Positions 1 through 8,722 of a stretch of 64,000 bases of DNA are shown here, in pieces. Position 1 is the first letter of the stretch. Each line of letters opens with the position of its first letter. The stretch comes from Alkalimonas mucilaginosa (GTDB taxonomy: Bacteria; Pseudomonadota; Gammaproteobacteria; Enterobacterales; Alteromonadaceae), in the NCBI RefSeq assembly GCF_036327005.1, contig NZ_JAUGZK010000005.1, positions 124,001-188,000 of the forward strand, read 5' to 3'. Below the pieces are notes generated by a model that had not been told where the DNA came from, searched no databases, and saw only the letters and a list, made by a program, of their open reading frames with translations. The position numbers and the translations under genes are program-made.

Positions 1-716
1 CAGTGGCTCCAGTCTTCGTAACCGGTATTTAAGGTTTTTTCAATCAGTAGGCTATGCATGCCACTGCAGTCAATGAATAAATCACCCGCAATCTGCTGCC
101 CATTGGCCAGTTGTACGCTTTGCACAAAGCCGCTTTGTTCACACACATGAACCTGTTCAATTTTACCTTCAATGCGGCACACGCCCATCGCTTCACTGCT
201 ACGGCGCAAAAATTTGGCATACAGGGCAGCATCAAAATGATACGCATACACCAGGCCCGGCAGGTTGGCCTGCGCAATACGCTCTAGTTTGCTGAACTTG
301 TTGGCTTTTGCTGCCTGAAAGTTGAGCGAAAAATCCCAGAAGTTCTCACTTAATCCTTCGGCTTTGGCTTTTAACCAAAAGTGGTGGAAGCTGCAAAACG
401 GGAAATCTTTGCCAAAGCTGCCAAAAGCATGCATGTAGCTATCCCCTTGTTGGCCCCAGTTTTCAAATTGGATCCCCAGCTTGATGGTGCCCATGGTTTC
501 ACGCAAAAATGCCCGCTCATCCAGCCCCAGGCCCTCGTTAAAATGAATAATGGGGGGAATGGTTGCCTCACCAACGCCAACAATGCCAATGTCCTCGGAC
601 TCCACCAGGCATATCTGCACACTCTTTCCCAGCATTTTGACCAACAGGGCTGCACTTATCCAGCCAGCGGTGCCACCGCCGACAATCACCACCTTACGGA
701 TAGGATCTGTGTTCAT
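1..716 (-). CDS. Tryptophan halogenase family flavoprotein (C-terminus beyond window)
   Basis: About 238 N-terminal residues are visible; the rest lies beyond base 1. The protein starts MNTDPIRKVVIVGGGTAGW, the FAD-binding GxGxxG(W) signature of flavin-dependent tryptophan halogenases, followed by the family-typical VGVGEATIPPI stretch. Later segments (FGKDFPFCSFHHFW, DLFIDCSGMHSLLIEKTL) also fit this family. The ATG at 716 is preceded by an AGAGG-type ribosome site. It lies 72 bp behind the TonB-dependent receptor gene on the same strand, with a hairpin between them. Halogenase-like proteins next to TonB receptors are common in carbohydrate-uptake loci of Alteromonadales, Xanthomonas and Caulobacter, where their substrate is generally unknown. 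Free tryptophan as substrate is therefore not assumed. Confidence 0.88.
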   Translation of the reverse strand, partial: MNTDPIRKVVIVGGGTAGWISAALLVKMLGKSVQICLVESEDIGIVGVGEATIPPIIHFNEGLGLDERAFLRETMGTIKLGIQFENWGQQGDSYMHAFGSFGKDFPFCSFHHFWLKAKAEGLSENFWDFSLNFQAAKANKFSKLERIAQANLPGLVYAYHFDAALYAKFLRRSSEAMGVCRIEGKIEQVHVCEQSGFVQSVQLANGQQIAGDLFIDCSGMHSLLIEKTLNTGYEDWSH

Positions 717-730
717 TTTAGTGCCTCTGA

Positions 731-767
731 TAAAAAAGCCCCTGGCTACCAAGGTAGTTCAGGGGCT
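731..767 (-). terminator. Hairpin between TonB receptor and halogenase genes
   Basis: AGCCCCTG (737-744) pairs with CAGGGGCT (760-767), and an inner CTACC/GGTAG extends the stem. Read on the minus strand it is followed by six T residues, so it looks like an intrinsic terminator or partial attenuator. It would reduce transcription from the receptor gene into the halogenase gene. Confidence 0.7.
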
Positions 768-787
768 GGGTTTCTGCTAGCCGGTGA

Positions 788-3481
788 TCAGAACTTGTAC
801 GCAAGGCCTGCCATAAAGGTACGACCGTAGCGTTGATGTTCCAGCACGTAACGGCTATCCCCACCATCCGTGCGAATAAATGGCTCATCAGTCAGGTTGT
901 TCACCTGAAACAGCACGGTTAGGCCATCAAAACTGCCGGACTCAAAGCTGTAGCTGACCTGAGCATCAACCACAGTTTCCGAAGCAATCATTCGAAGCTC
1001 TCGACCACTGCCAAAACCAGACACCTCCCCTAAAAACTCGGAACGGTAGCGACTGCTTACCCGCGCAGAGAAGCCTTCATTTTCATAATAAAAAGTCAGG
1101 TTTGCGACCTTTTTAGACAAACCAGGTAGCGGTGTTGCGGCATCGTCAGGGTTCGACTGAATACTGCTGTCAGTCCAGGATGCATTGAGGATGGCACCAA
1201 AGTTTTCCAGCACAGGGTGCAGCATACCCCCACTTAATGACACCGCCGCTTCAAATCCGTTGATTCGACCACCATCACCATTTTGGGGCGTAGTTGCTAA
1301 ACCTTCATTGATGACCGGTGTTTCACCACCACTTGGGAAGCCAGTAAAGTCCTGAATCACTTGTTGGTCATAAATGTAACTTTCCAGATTTTTATAAAAA
1401 GCAGCTATCGAGAAATAGCCCAGACTGTTGTCAAAATAACGCTCATAGGACACATCAATTGAGTTGGCGATCCAGGGCTTCAATTCAGGGTTACCGCCTC
1501 CGGCTGACCATGGCGAATTCTGCGTTGGGGTTGCCTGCTCGTTATTCAAGGCTGGGTTAAAGCTGAAGTCCTGGCTTGCACGCATTTGATCCATCCTGGC
1601 TCTAGCCATAGTACGGGCAATACCAAGCCGCACATACTGGCCTTGGTCAACTTCAAAGTTCAGGTTCAGGCTGGGTAAAATCTCCCAGTATTTTTTGCCA
1701 CCTTCTAACCTTAGTGAGGTTACGTTGTCACCTGTACCTGAAGCTCCCAAAGCATACGAGGATTGATCCGTATGGACGACTTGCGTGCCAACATTACCAC
1801 TTACCGGAATACTGCCAATGTAGGAGTCGATGCCAAGTTTAATGTAACTGGTGAACACATCCTCCTGAACATTCCAGTCTTTAATCAGCACATCCGCATT
1901 AGGATTACGGAGTTGCACTAAAGCACCACTGGCCAATAGCTCACGTGGGTCATAGCTCACCATACTGCCTAAACCAAAAGCTGCAAGGCTGGTTGATCCA
2001 GCTATATTCGGAATAGGTGCACTAAGAGCTCCATCGGGCAATGCCAGGAAAAACTCATTTGCTTTTTTATCTTTTTCACGTTGGCTGTAGTTGACACCAA
2101 CCTCTAGCTCACTAATGACACCACCTTCCAACAGTGTTTTGGCACTAAAGCGAAGCTGGTTAAGCTCATCTTCAATGGAAGGAGAGTTAGAATAGCCAAG
2201 CTGGCCACCAGGAATAATATCTCCCCCCCACCCCTGAGGGCTGGTCAATAACACCAGGCTTGGATCCGAATAATCCAGAATATTTGTGAAAACAGGTCCA
2301 CTCTTGGTCATGGTAAAGCCAAGCCGATCCAAGGCCCCTGAGCCCGCCGGGCCAGTGCCAGCATCTGATTCCAGAATTAAATCGGTACGTTTGATGGAGG
2401 AGTGGCTCAGATCCAGGGTAGCAAACCAATTATCCGCTAAGCTAAACTCCGTTTTCCAGCCGGCAGCCAACATCTTACTGTCACGATAGTAGCCATGGTT
2501 ACGCACAATACTTTTCACATCGGTATAGCCACCCGAGCTAACGAGCCCGTCAGTCACCACTGGATCAACCAACGGTGCTTCAGCCCAAAATAAGGGTAGC
2601 TCAATAAAGCTGATACGCTGTGTTTCATCGAACTTTGAGTAGTACAAATCGATTGTGGAGCTGAAGTTTGCGTTGGGCTTGTACTCAAAAACCCCCATAA
2701 AACCATCCCGCTCCAACAAGTTTGAATTTGCGAATACTTTTCCACCACCTATGACTCGGGCGCCATCATCAGTATCTGCGTAACCCCAGGCTTCAAATCG
2801 CTCCACTTGTGTTGGAGTGGACATATGAGCAAAACCAAGAGCAATACCAATGGTATTATCAGCAAACTGGTCGATATACGACAGACTTAAACGTCGGCCA
2901 TTATCTTTTGCACCAGCGTTTAAAGCATCAATTTGATTCCATTCATATCTGGCATTCACTGCTACCGTGGTCTCACCGTGGGCCAGGGGGCTGACTGTCC
3001 TCATATCGACAGTACCAGCCAGGCCTTGACCTAGCAATGCTGCATCAGGTGTTTTATAAACAATAACACCGCTTAATAGCTCAGATGGAAATTGATCAAA
3101 TTCAACACCACGGTTATCACCAGAGCTTACTTGCTCACGACCATTTAGCAGGGAAGTTGAAAAGTCAGGGGATAAGCCACGAATACTGATCACCTGGCTA
3201 CGGCCATTCAGACGCTGAGCAGTTAAACCTGGTAACCGGGCTAAGGACTCAGCAATGCTGACATCAGGCAGCTTACCAATGTCTTCCGCGGATACCGCTT
3301 CTACAATGCTACTGCTGAACATCTTCAGGTTTTGAGATTCCTGTAGGCTACGTCGAAAACCAGTAACCTGAATCACTTCCACTTCATCGGCTTGCACCTC
3401 GGTGGTACTGTCATTGGCAAAAGCCTGCGTGGCCATGCCTGCCATCGCCATAGTCAGCAGACTGAGTTTAAACTTGTTCAT
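788..3481 (-). CDS. TonB-dependent outer-membrane receptor, probable maltodextrin uptake
   Basis: This 897-residue protein has a Sec signal peptide (residues 1-22, ending TQAFA). A TonB-box-like EVEVIQVTG and a plug domain follow (IGKLPDVSIAESLARLPG, then VISIRGLSPDFSTSLLNGR). The remainder is a long beta-barrel ending in the aromatic FMAGLAYKF. The length and plug motifs fit the TonB-dependent receptor group of Xanthomonas/Caulobacter type. It is divergent from malQ, shares a 14-bp operator motif with malQ and a distant alpha-amylase gene, and is followed by a tryptophan halogenase. The inferred role is active import of starch oligosaccharides across the outer membrane. Substrate is assigned from context only. 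A GGGATAAAGGG ribosome site precedes the ATG. Confidence 0.9.
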   Translation of the reverse strand: MNKFKLSLLTMAMAGMATQAFANDSTTEVQADEVEVIQVTGFRRSLQESQNLKMFSSSIVEAVSAEDIGKLPDVSIAESLARLPGLTAQRLNGRSQVISIRGLSPDFSTSLLNGREQVSSGDNRGVEFDQFPSELLSGVIVYKTPDAALLGQGLAGTVDMRTVSPLAHGETTVAVNARYEWNQIDALNAGAKDNGRRLSLSYIDQFADNTIGIALGFAHMSTPTQVERFEAWGYADTDDGARVIGGGKVFANSNLLERDGFMGVFEYKPNANFSSTIDLYYSKFDETQRISFIELPLFWAEAPLVDPVVTDGLVSSGGYTDVKSIVRNHGYYRDSKMLAAGWKTEFSLADNWFATLDLSHSSIKRTDLILESDAGTGPAGSGALDRLGFTMTKSGPVFTNILDYSDPSLVLLTSPQGWGGDIIPGGQLGYSNSPSIEDELNQLRFSAKTLLEGGVISELEVGVNYSQREKDKKANEFFLALPDGALSAPIPNIAGSTSLAAFGLGSMVSYDPRELLASGALVQLRNPNADVLIKDWNVQEDVFTSYIKLGIDSYIGSIPVSGNVGTQVVHTDQSSYALGASGTGDNVTSLRLEGGKKYWEILPSLNLNFEVDQGQYVRLGIARTMARARMDQMRASQDFSFNPALNNEQATPTQNSPWSAGGGNPELKPWIANSIDVSYERYFDNSLGYFSIAAFYKNLESYIYDQQVIQDFTGFPSGGETPVINEGLATTPQNGDGGRINGFEAAVSLSGGMLHPVLENFGAILNASWTDSSIQSNPDDAATPLPGLSKKVANLTFYYENEGFSARVSSRYRSEFLGEVSGFGSGRELRMIASETVVDAQVSYSFESGSFDGLTVLFQVNNLTDEPFIRTDGGDSRYVLEHQRYGRTFMAGLAYKF

Positions 3482-3554
3482 GCCCTTTATCCCCGTGTTG
3501 GTTTTTATATGCCACGGCTTTTTTCAGCAGCAGCTAATCCTGTCATCTTGCTAT

Positions 3555-3583
3555 TTATTAAACTTATTCGGGTGCAACAACAA
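3555..3583 (-). promoter_or_regulatory. Sigma-70 promoter of the TonB receptor gene
   Basis: Read on the minus strand: TTGTTG (3583-3578), a 17-bp spacer, then TAATAA (3560-3555). The palindromic operator ends 2 bp upstream of the -35 box. The alpha-amylase promoter has the same arrangement. Confidence 0.6.
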
Positions 3584-3585
3584 GA

Positions 3586-3599
3586 TGAATACGTATTCA
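3586..3599. promoter_or_regulatory. MalR/LacI-type operator, copy 1 (TGAATACGTATTCA)
   Basis: Perfect 14-bp palindrome immediately upstream of the receptor promoter. It shares the ATACGTAT core with copies at 3763 and 37586, all in front of starch genes. A LacI-family maltose regulator is the likely ligand, by analogy with other Alteromonadales. The regulator gene is not in this window. Confidence 0.75.
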
Positions 3600-3762
3600 T
3601 ACAGGCACTTCTGCACAGAAGCGGGGCTATTTTTTGTAAGATCGCCCCCATTTGGTGCGACCGCTTGATTTCTAACCATTGATTTGGTTGATTTTTTGCT
3701 TGCCTGGTTCTGAATTGCTCCTGGAAGCCGGTGTTTTTACAGGTTTTTTGCCTATCAGTGAA

Positions 3763-3776
3763 TGCATACGTATGCA
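3763..3776. promoter_or_regulatory. MalR/LacI-type operator, copy 2 (TGCATACGTATGCA)
   Basis: Perfect 14-bp palindrome 114 bp before the assigned malQ start. It differs from copy 1 only at the symmetric A/C and T/G positions. Confidence 0.75.
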
Positions 3777-3890
3777 GTGCATTCCTTTCCTATGCTGTGC
3801 TGTTTATGCTTGGCTCAGTGATTTATTTTTATGAATGCCAGCACAATATGCTGGCTGCCAGCAAGCAGCTTTTCCGGCAACAGGTGCACT

Positions 3891-6029
3891 ATGGAATTAC
3901 AAAAACGTTTGGCCGAGCTGGCCGGGGTTCAGGATCATTACATCAATGCCCATGGCCAGCCTGAGACCATCTCCGCACAAGTGATTGCCGGCGTGTTGCA
4001 GGCAATGGGCTATGACTTAAGCAATGAACACAGCATCGCTGCCCATATTCAGCAACTGGAAACTGAGCACTGGCACCATTATCTGCAACCGGTGACGGTA
4101 ATACAGCAGTATCAGCCGCTGCAAGTCCGGTTGCAGCAGCCCCAACAAAGTGCCCAAAGCCATTGGCGTTGGCAGCTGAGTACCGAGCATGGCCAGCAAC
4201 TGCAAGGTGAGCTGGAGCTGCATCAGGGCGATATTGTCGAACAAGCCGAGCTGACAGATGGCAGTTGGCTGGCGTTTCACTTACAGATCCCGGTCGAGTT
4301 GGAACCTGGCTATCACCAATTAACGTTAACTGCTGGCCAGAATCAGCTAACCCAGCGTTTAATCATCACGCCATCACGCTGCTTCCAACTGCAGGATAAA
4401 GCCGTGTTCCGTAAAACGGCTGGCCCAGCCATTCAGTTGTATGCACTCAATACCGAACACAACTGGGGCATCGGCGACTTTGGCGATCTGATCCGGTTGG
4501 CACCACAGTTTGCTGCCGCAGGTTGTGACTTTATTGGTCTAAACCCACTGCATGCGCTTTATCCGGCATTGCCGCAAGATTGCAGCCCGTACAGCCCGAA
4601 CAGCCGTTTGTGGCTGAACAGCCTCTATGCCGATTTAACGCTGGAGCCTGAGTACCAGGCCGATGCGGTGCAGCAGGCAGTCCAAAGCCACGACTTTAAA
4701 CAACAATTGCAGCAGTGCCGCCAGGCTGCCGATGTGGATTACGCCACGGTCAGCAGGCTGAAGCAGCGCATTACCGGTTTGATGTTTGCGCATTTTCAGC
4801 AGCAGGAGCTGCAGGCAGCAACCCCCAGAGCCAAAGCCTTTCAACGCTTTGTTGAAGATGGTGGCGATAGCCTGTATCAACTGGTGGTGTACAAGGTGTT
4901 GCAGCAGCAAATGTTTGCCAAAGACTGGCAGATGGCCAGTTGGCAGCAATTCCCGGCCGAGTATCAGTGGCCACATAGCCCGGCAGTGCAGCAGTTTGCT
5001 GTGCAGCATCAGGACGCGATTCAGCAGCAGTTGTACGCCCAGTGGCTGGCCTACCGTCAGTTGGCTGCCGCTCAGCAAGCCTGTCTGCAGGCCGGTATGG
5101 CCATTGGTTTGTACCGCGACCTGGCGGTGGGCACCAACCGCAGCAGTGCCGAGACCTGGGCCGAGCCGGAAAATTACTTCTTACAGCTTAGCGTGGGTGC
5201 ACCAGCCGATATTATGGCCCCCAAAGGCCAGGACTGGGGCTTGCCGCCTTACAATCCGGCGGTGCTAAAAAGCAAAGCCTACCAGCCCTTTATTGATTTG
5301 CTGCAGGCCAATATGCAGCATGCCGGTGCTCTGCGCATTGACCATGTGATGGCCTTGCTGCGATTGTGGTGTACGCCGGTGGGCAAAAGTGCCACCGAGG
5401 GCGCCTATGTCCGTTTTCCGGCGGATGATTTATTTGCCATCCTGGCATTGGAAAGCCAGCGCAATCACTGTGTGGTGATTGGCGAAGACTTGGGCACAGT
5501 GCCGGCCGAGATCAGCCGTTTGCTGGAGCAGTTCCAGGTGCTGTCGTACCGGGTGTTTTTGTTGGAGCAAAAAGACAGCAGTTACCAGCACAGCGATGCC
5601 ACCTACCCGGAGCGCTCGATGGCGACGGTCACCACCCACGATATGCCCACCATGGTGGGCTACTGGCAGGAACACGACTTGGCGCTGCGCCACCGGCTGG
5701 ATTTGTACCCCAGCGCAGAGGTGGCTGAGCAGTTGCACCAGTTGCGCGAGCAAGAAAAGCAGATCCTGCGTCATCAGTTTGCTTTGCCAGAGGGTGACTA
5801 TGCGGCCTTGATCCGTCACAGTCACCGTTTTGTGGCGGCTACGCCGGCTAAGCTAATGGCTTTTCAGCTGGAAGATCTGGTGCTGGTGGATACACCAATC
5901 AATGTGCCGGGTACCAGCACCGAGTACCCGAACTGGCAGCGTCGCTTGCCACAGCCGGCCGAGCAACTGCTAAAGCGGGCTGATGTGCAGCAACTGCTGG
6001 CCGAGATAAAAGCGGCTAGGGGCAACTAG
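3891..6029 (+). CDS. malQ: 4-alpha-glucanotransferase (amylomaltase)
   Basis: GH77 enzyme that disproportionates maltodextrins in the cytoplasm. The catalytic motifs are LRIDHVMAL (nucleophile D484), VIGEDLGTVP (acid/base E532) and TTHDMPT (D584), numbered from the chosen start. I chose ATG 3891 over the in-frame ATG at 3831 because MELQKRLAELAGVQDHYINAHG aligns with the N-terminus of E. coli MalQ, and because the extra 20 residues have neither similarity nor a ribosome site. The resulting 712 residues match the family length. The gene is unusually rich in CAG/CAA (Gln) codons. It is divergent from the TonB receptor, carries the starch-regulon operator upstream, and is followed by a strong terminator. 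Confidence 0.95.
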   Translation: MELQKRLAELAGVQDHYINAHGQPETISAQVIAGVLQAMGYDLSNEHSIAAHIQQLETEHWHHYLQPVTVIQQYQPLQVRLQQPQQSAQSHWRWQLSTEHGQQLQGELELHQGDIVEQAELTDGSWLAFHLQIPVELEPGYHQLTLTAGQNQLTQRLIITPSRCFQLQDKAVFRKTAGPAIQLYALNTEHNWGIGDFGDLIRLAPQFAAAGCDFIGLNPLHALYPALPQDCSPYSPNSRLWLNSLYADLTLEPEYQADAVQQAVQSHDFKQQLQQCRQAADVDYATVSRLKQRITGLMFAHFQQQELQAATPRAKAFQRFVEDGGDSLYQLVVYKVLQQQMFAKDWQMASWQQFPAEYQWPHSPAVQQFAVQHQDAIQQQLYAQWLAYRQLAAAQQACLQAGMAIGLYRDLAVGTNRSSAETWAEPENYFLQLSVGAPADIMAPKGQDWGLPPYNPAVLKSKAYQPFIDLLQANMQHAGALRIDHVMALLRLWCTPVGKSATEGAYVRFPADDLFAILALESQRNHCVVIGEDLGTVPAEISRLLEQFQVLSYRVFLLEQKDSSYQHSDATYPERSMATVTTHDMPTMVGYWQEHDLALRHRLDLYPSAEVAEQLHQLREQEKQILRHQFALPEGDYAALIRHSHRFVAATPAKLMAFQLEDLVLVDTPINVPGTSTEYPNWQRRLPQPAEQLLKRADVQQLLAEIKAARGN

Positions 6030-6053
6030 ATCTGCTGCTAGTATCACGGGTAT

Positions 6054-6087
6054 AAAAAAACCAGCTCACTGTGAAGCTGGTTTTTTA
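6054..6087. terminator. Bidirectional terminator between malQ and S9 peptidase gene
   Basis: CCAGCT(T) pairs with AAGCTGG around a short loop at 6061-6080, flanked by A7 on the left and T6 on the right. It can end both convergent transcripts. Confidence 0.85.
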
Positions 6088-6100
6088 TTGCGCCTACCGC

Positions 6101-8515
6101 TTAATCTGCAGAGCGCGGTTCAGCATTTTTGACAAACTCATCCAGCCAGTTCACCGTTTCCCACAGCATATGCAGTACCGACTCGCGGGCGCGGTAGCCG
6201 TGCGACTCCAGTGGCAGCATTACCAGCCGAGTGGTGCCGCCGTTGCCCTTGATGGCCTGGTACAAACGCTCGCTCTGCATCGGGAAAGTACCGGAGTTAT
6301 TGTCTTCCGCACCATGGATCAGCAGCAGCGGGGTTTTGATTTTCTCGGCATGAAAAAACGGCGACATCCGGATGTAGAGATCGGGATCGTCCCACAGGGT
6401 GCGCTGCTCACGTTGAAAACCAAAGGGGGTTAAGCTGCGGTTGTAGGCACCGCTGCGGGCGATACCTGCGCGGAACAGGTTGGAATGCGCCAGCACATTG
6501 GCTGTCATAAAGGCACCGTACGAGTGACCGCCAAGCGCTACCCGCTCCGGATCGGTGACGCCACGGCTAACGCCGGCTTCAATCGCTGCTTTAGAGTTCA
6601 TCACCAGCTGTTCGATAAAGCTGTCGTTCGGCTCGTTATCACCTTCACCGACGATTGGCATGGTGGCGCTATCCAGCACCGCATAGCCCTGGGTGGCCAA
6701 AAACTGTGGGTTCCAGTAACCAATGCGATTAAAACGATAGGGCGAACCACTGACCTGACCGGCAGCAGCACTGCTACGGAATTCGCGCGGGTAAGCCCAG
6801 ATAATGGTCGGTAGCGGGCCATCGCGTTCTTTATCGTAACCAGCCGGTAGCAGCAACGTAGCAGACATCGGCACACCATCTTCGCGCTGGTAATGGATCA
6901 TTTCCCGGCTGATACCAAGCGTATGTGGCATCGGGTGTGGGGTTTGGGTCACTGCAGTCAGCTCAGCGCTTTGCAAGTCGCGCAGGTAAAAGTCGGGCGG
7001 CGTATCGATGCTTTCCCGCTGGGTCAGCAAACGGCCATCGGCCCGCAGTGTGATCGGGTATTCGTAGTGAGGTGCTTCGGAGCGCCACAGTCGCTCGGTT
7101 TCACCACTGTGCAGCTGCATCCGATCGATAAAGGGGCGATCGCCATCATCGGAAGCACCGCTACCGGTTAACAGAATGGCGCCATCATCCAGTCGCAGTA
7201 CCCGGTTACCATTGGCATCCAGGCGGGTCAGTGGCGTGCCCGGATCGCCGTAGCGGTCTTCGTACGAGCGTTCCCACAGCAGTTTTGGTTCGGTATCGGT
7301 CAGCAACCAGAGTTTTTCCTGCCGATCTTGCCACCAGCGCTCCCACACCAGGCTGGTACCATCTTCGGCACTCAGCAGGCGGGCAAAACGGTACTGCATC
7401 TCCAGCAAGGGGGTGGGCTCTGCATTAAAAGGTGCGGCCAGCTGCAGCAACTGATCCCGAGTGTCAGCCGCCTGGCGCGGGTCACCACCGTCCTGAGCTT
7501 TGGCCCAGACCAGAGTAGCCGGTTGATCACTACGCCACTGAATAGCGCGGCGGCTATCGACCACAGCATCAAAAGCAATCGGCAGGTTATCGGCCAGCGG
7601 CTGCTGCTCCACGGTATACAGCAACTCACCACGGCGGTTCAGCACTTCACTGGTGCGGGCAAAGCGGGACATCGGTACCGCATAGGAATAAGGCTCCGTT
7701 AGGCGGGTGGTCAGCAGATGCTGATTGTCCGGTGCCAGTGAAAAACCTAAGTAGGGTTTGGCATCGGTAATCACCTGAATACGGTTGTTCAGACCAACCC
7801 GGACCAGCTGGCTGGCCATGTAATGATTAAACAGGGCTTCATCATGGCTGTTTTGCAGCAGATCCTGATAAGTCCGGGCCGGTGCCGTACGGCCACGTAC
7901 TTCTGTCACCACCGGGCCTGCCGGTACTGCCGGCGCAGCTGGCTCTGCACCCCGTTTGGGGTCTACTGCCAGCAGATACACCGCCTGGCTATCGGCAGAC
8001 CATTGCAGTTCACCACCACGAATGGCGTTTACTTTGACCTTTGACCAGCGCTCTGCGCGGCCGCGTTCCACATCGACCCGCCACAAGGCGGTATGGTCCT
8101 GCTCCAGTTGCAGCAAAGCCAGATAGCGGCTATCGGGCGACCAGCTTGCCGACAGCACCCGCAGATTGCGCGGCAGGCCGCGAATGGCTTTGCTTTGCTG
8201 GTTATCCAGCTCAATCAGTTGCACACCGGATAAATAGCGCGGCTGCGATGGGGCCTGATTGCGAGGGTTAAAGCGCATGCCGGCCAGCCGGTACTCTGGC
8301 TCGGCCAGGTCGGCCAGTGATGGCAGCGCCGGGCGCTCCAGCGACAGCAACCAGCGACCATCCGGGCTTAAACTGGCCGCTGGCGGTGGTGGTGCATCCA
8401 CGATAGCGGTGATTTCCGCGGCAGGCTCCATATAGCCAATATCAACGGCTTCGGCCCAAACGGGTTGGCTAAGACTAAGAAGAAGCCCTAGCAAAAAGAG
8501 AGAGAGAGTTTTCAT
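6101..8515 (-). CDS. Exported S9 (prolyl oligopeptidase family) peptidase, glutamyl-endopeptidase-like
   Basis: This 804-residue protein has a Sec signal peptide (about residues 1-21, ending PVWA), an N-terminal beta-propeller region (SPDGRWLLSL, SWSPDSRYLALL) and a C-terminal alpha/beta-hydrolase domain. The catalytic serine is in GGHSYGAFM (S665). The probable Asp is in IHGAEDNNSG and the His in LPLESHGY. The segment following the serine (ANVLAHSNLFRAGIARSG, YNRSLTPFGFQ) closely resembles the S9D glutamyl endopeptidases known from plant chloroplasts and many bacteria. Cleavage after Glu is therefore a reasonable but untested guess. AAGGAAGTAGG precedes the ATG. It is monocistronic, convergent with malQ. 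Confidence 0.9.
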   Translation of the reverse strand: MKTLSLFLLGLLLSLSQPVWAEAVDIGYMEPAAEITAIVDAPPPPAASLSPDGRWLLSLERPALPSLADLAEPEYRLAGMRFNPRNQAPSQPRYLSGVQLIELDNQQSKAIRGLPRNLRVLSASWSPDSRYLALLQLEQDHTALWRVDVERGRAERWSKVKVNAIRGGELQWSADSQAVYLLAVDPKRGAEPAAPAVPAGPVVTEVRGRTAPARTYQDLLQNSHDEALFNHYMASQLVRVGLNNRIQVITDAKPYLGFSLAPDNQHLLTTRLTEPYSYAVPMSRFARTSEVLNRRGELLYTVEQQPLADNLPIAFDAVVDSRRAIQWRSDQPATLVWAKAQDGGDPRQAADTRDQLLQLAAPFNAEPTPLLEMQYRFARLLSAEDGTSLVWERWWQDRQEKLWLLTDTEPKLLWERSYEDRYGDPGTPLTRLDANGNRVLRLDDGAILLTGSGASDDGDRPFIDRMQLHSGETERLWRSEAPHYEYPITLRADGRLLTQRESIDTPPDFYLRDLQSAELTAVTQTPHPMPHTLGISREMIHYQREDGVPMSATLLLPAGYDKERDGPLPTIIWAYPREFRSSAAAGQVSGSPYRFNRIGYWNPQFLATQGYAVLDSATMPIVGEGDNEPNDSFIEQLVMNSKAAIEAGVSRGVTDPERVALGGHSYGAFMTANVLAHSNLFRAGIARSGAYNRSLTPFGFQREQRTLWDDPDLYIRMSPFFHAEKIKTPLLLIHGAEDNNSGTFPMQSERLYQAIKGNGGTTRLVMLPLESHGYRARESVLHMLWETVNWLDEFVKNAEPRSAD

Positions 8516-8722
8516 CCTACTTCCTTGAGCATTTCAATGCCTTTTTGTAACAAAAAAAGACAGCAGTAGCGAGTTTATGGCGTTGATCCGTGTGGAATAC
8601 AGGATAAAGCGCGGAACCCTGATTGTACAAAGAGTAAACAACTGTATCTTGCGTTAAGTTTTTGTTCATTTCTAGCTCGATAGGATGCTTGTGTTTTAAA
8701 CAAACCAAAAGGAAAGTTCAGG

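Larger units (their letters stand above)
3482..3890. other. Divergent control region between TonB receptor and malQ
   Basis: This 409-bp interval carries two copies of the starch-regulon palindrome (3586-3599 and 3763-3776) and a sigma-70-like promoter facing the receptor gene. In the malQ direction I see the operator and a possible -10 TATGCT at 3791, but no well-spaced -35. The open frame upstream of 3891 (from ATG 3831) has no ribosome site and is treated as non-coding. Confidence 0.7.

Noticed and set aside
3831..3890. 20-codon N-terminal extension of MalQ
   Set aside because: No ribosome site, no similarity to MalQ, and the alignment to E. coli MalQ begins at 3891.
6485..7702. Several open frames of 90-124 codons opposite the S9 peptidase gene
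   Set aside because: Antisense shadows with no domain signature, overlapping an unmistakable gene.
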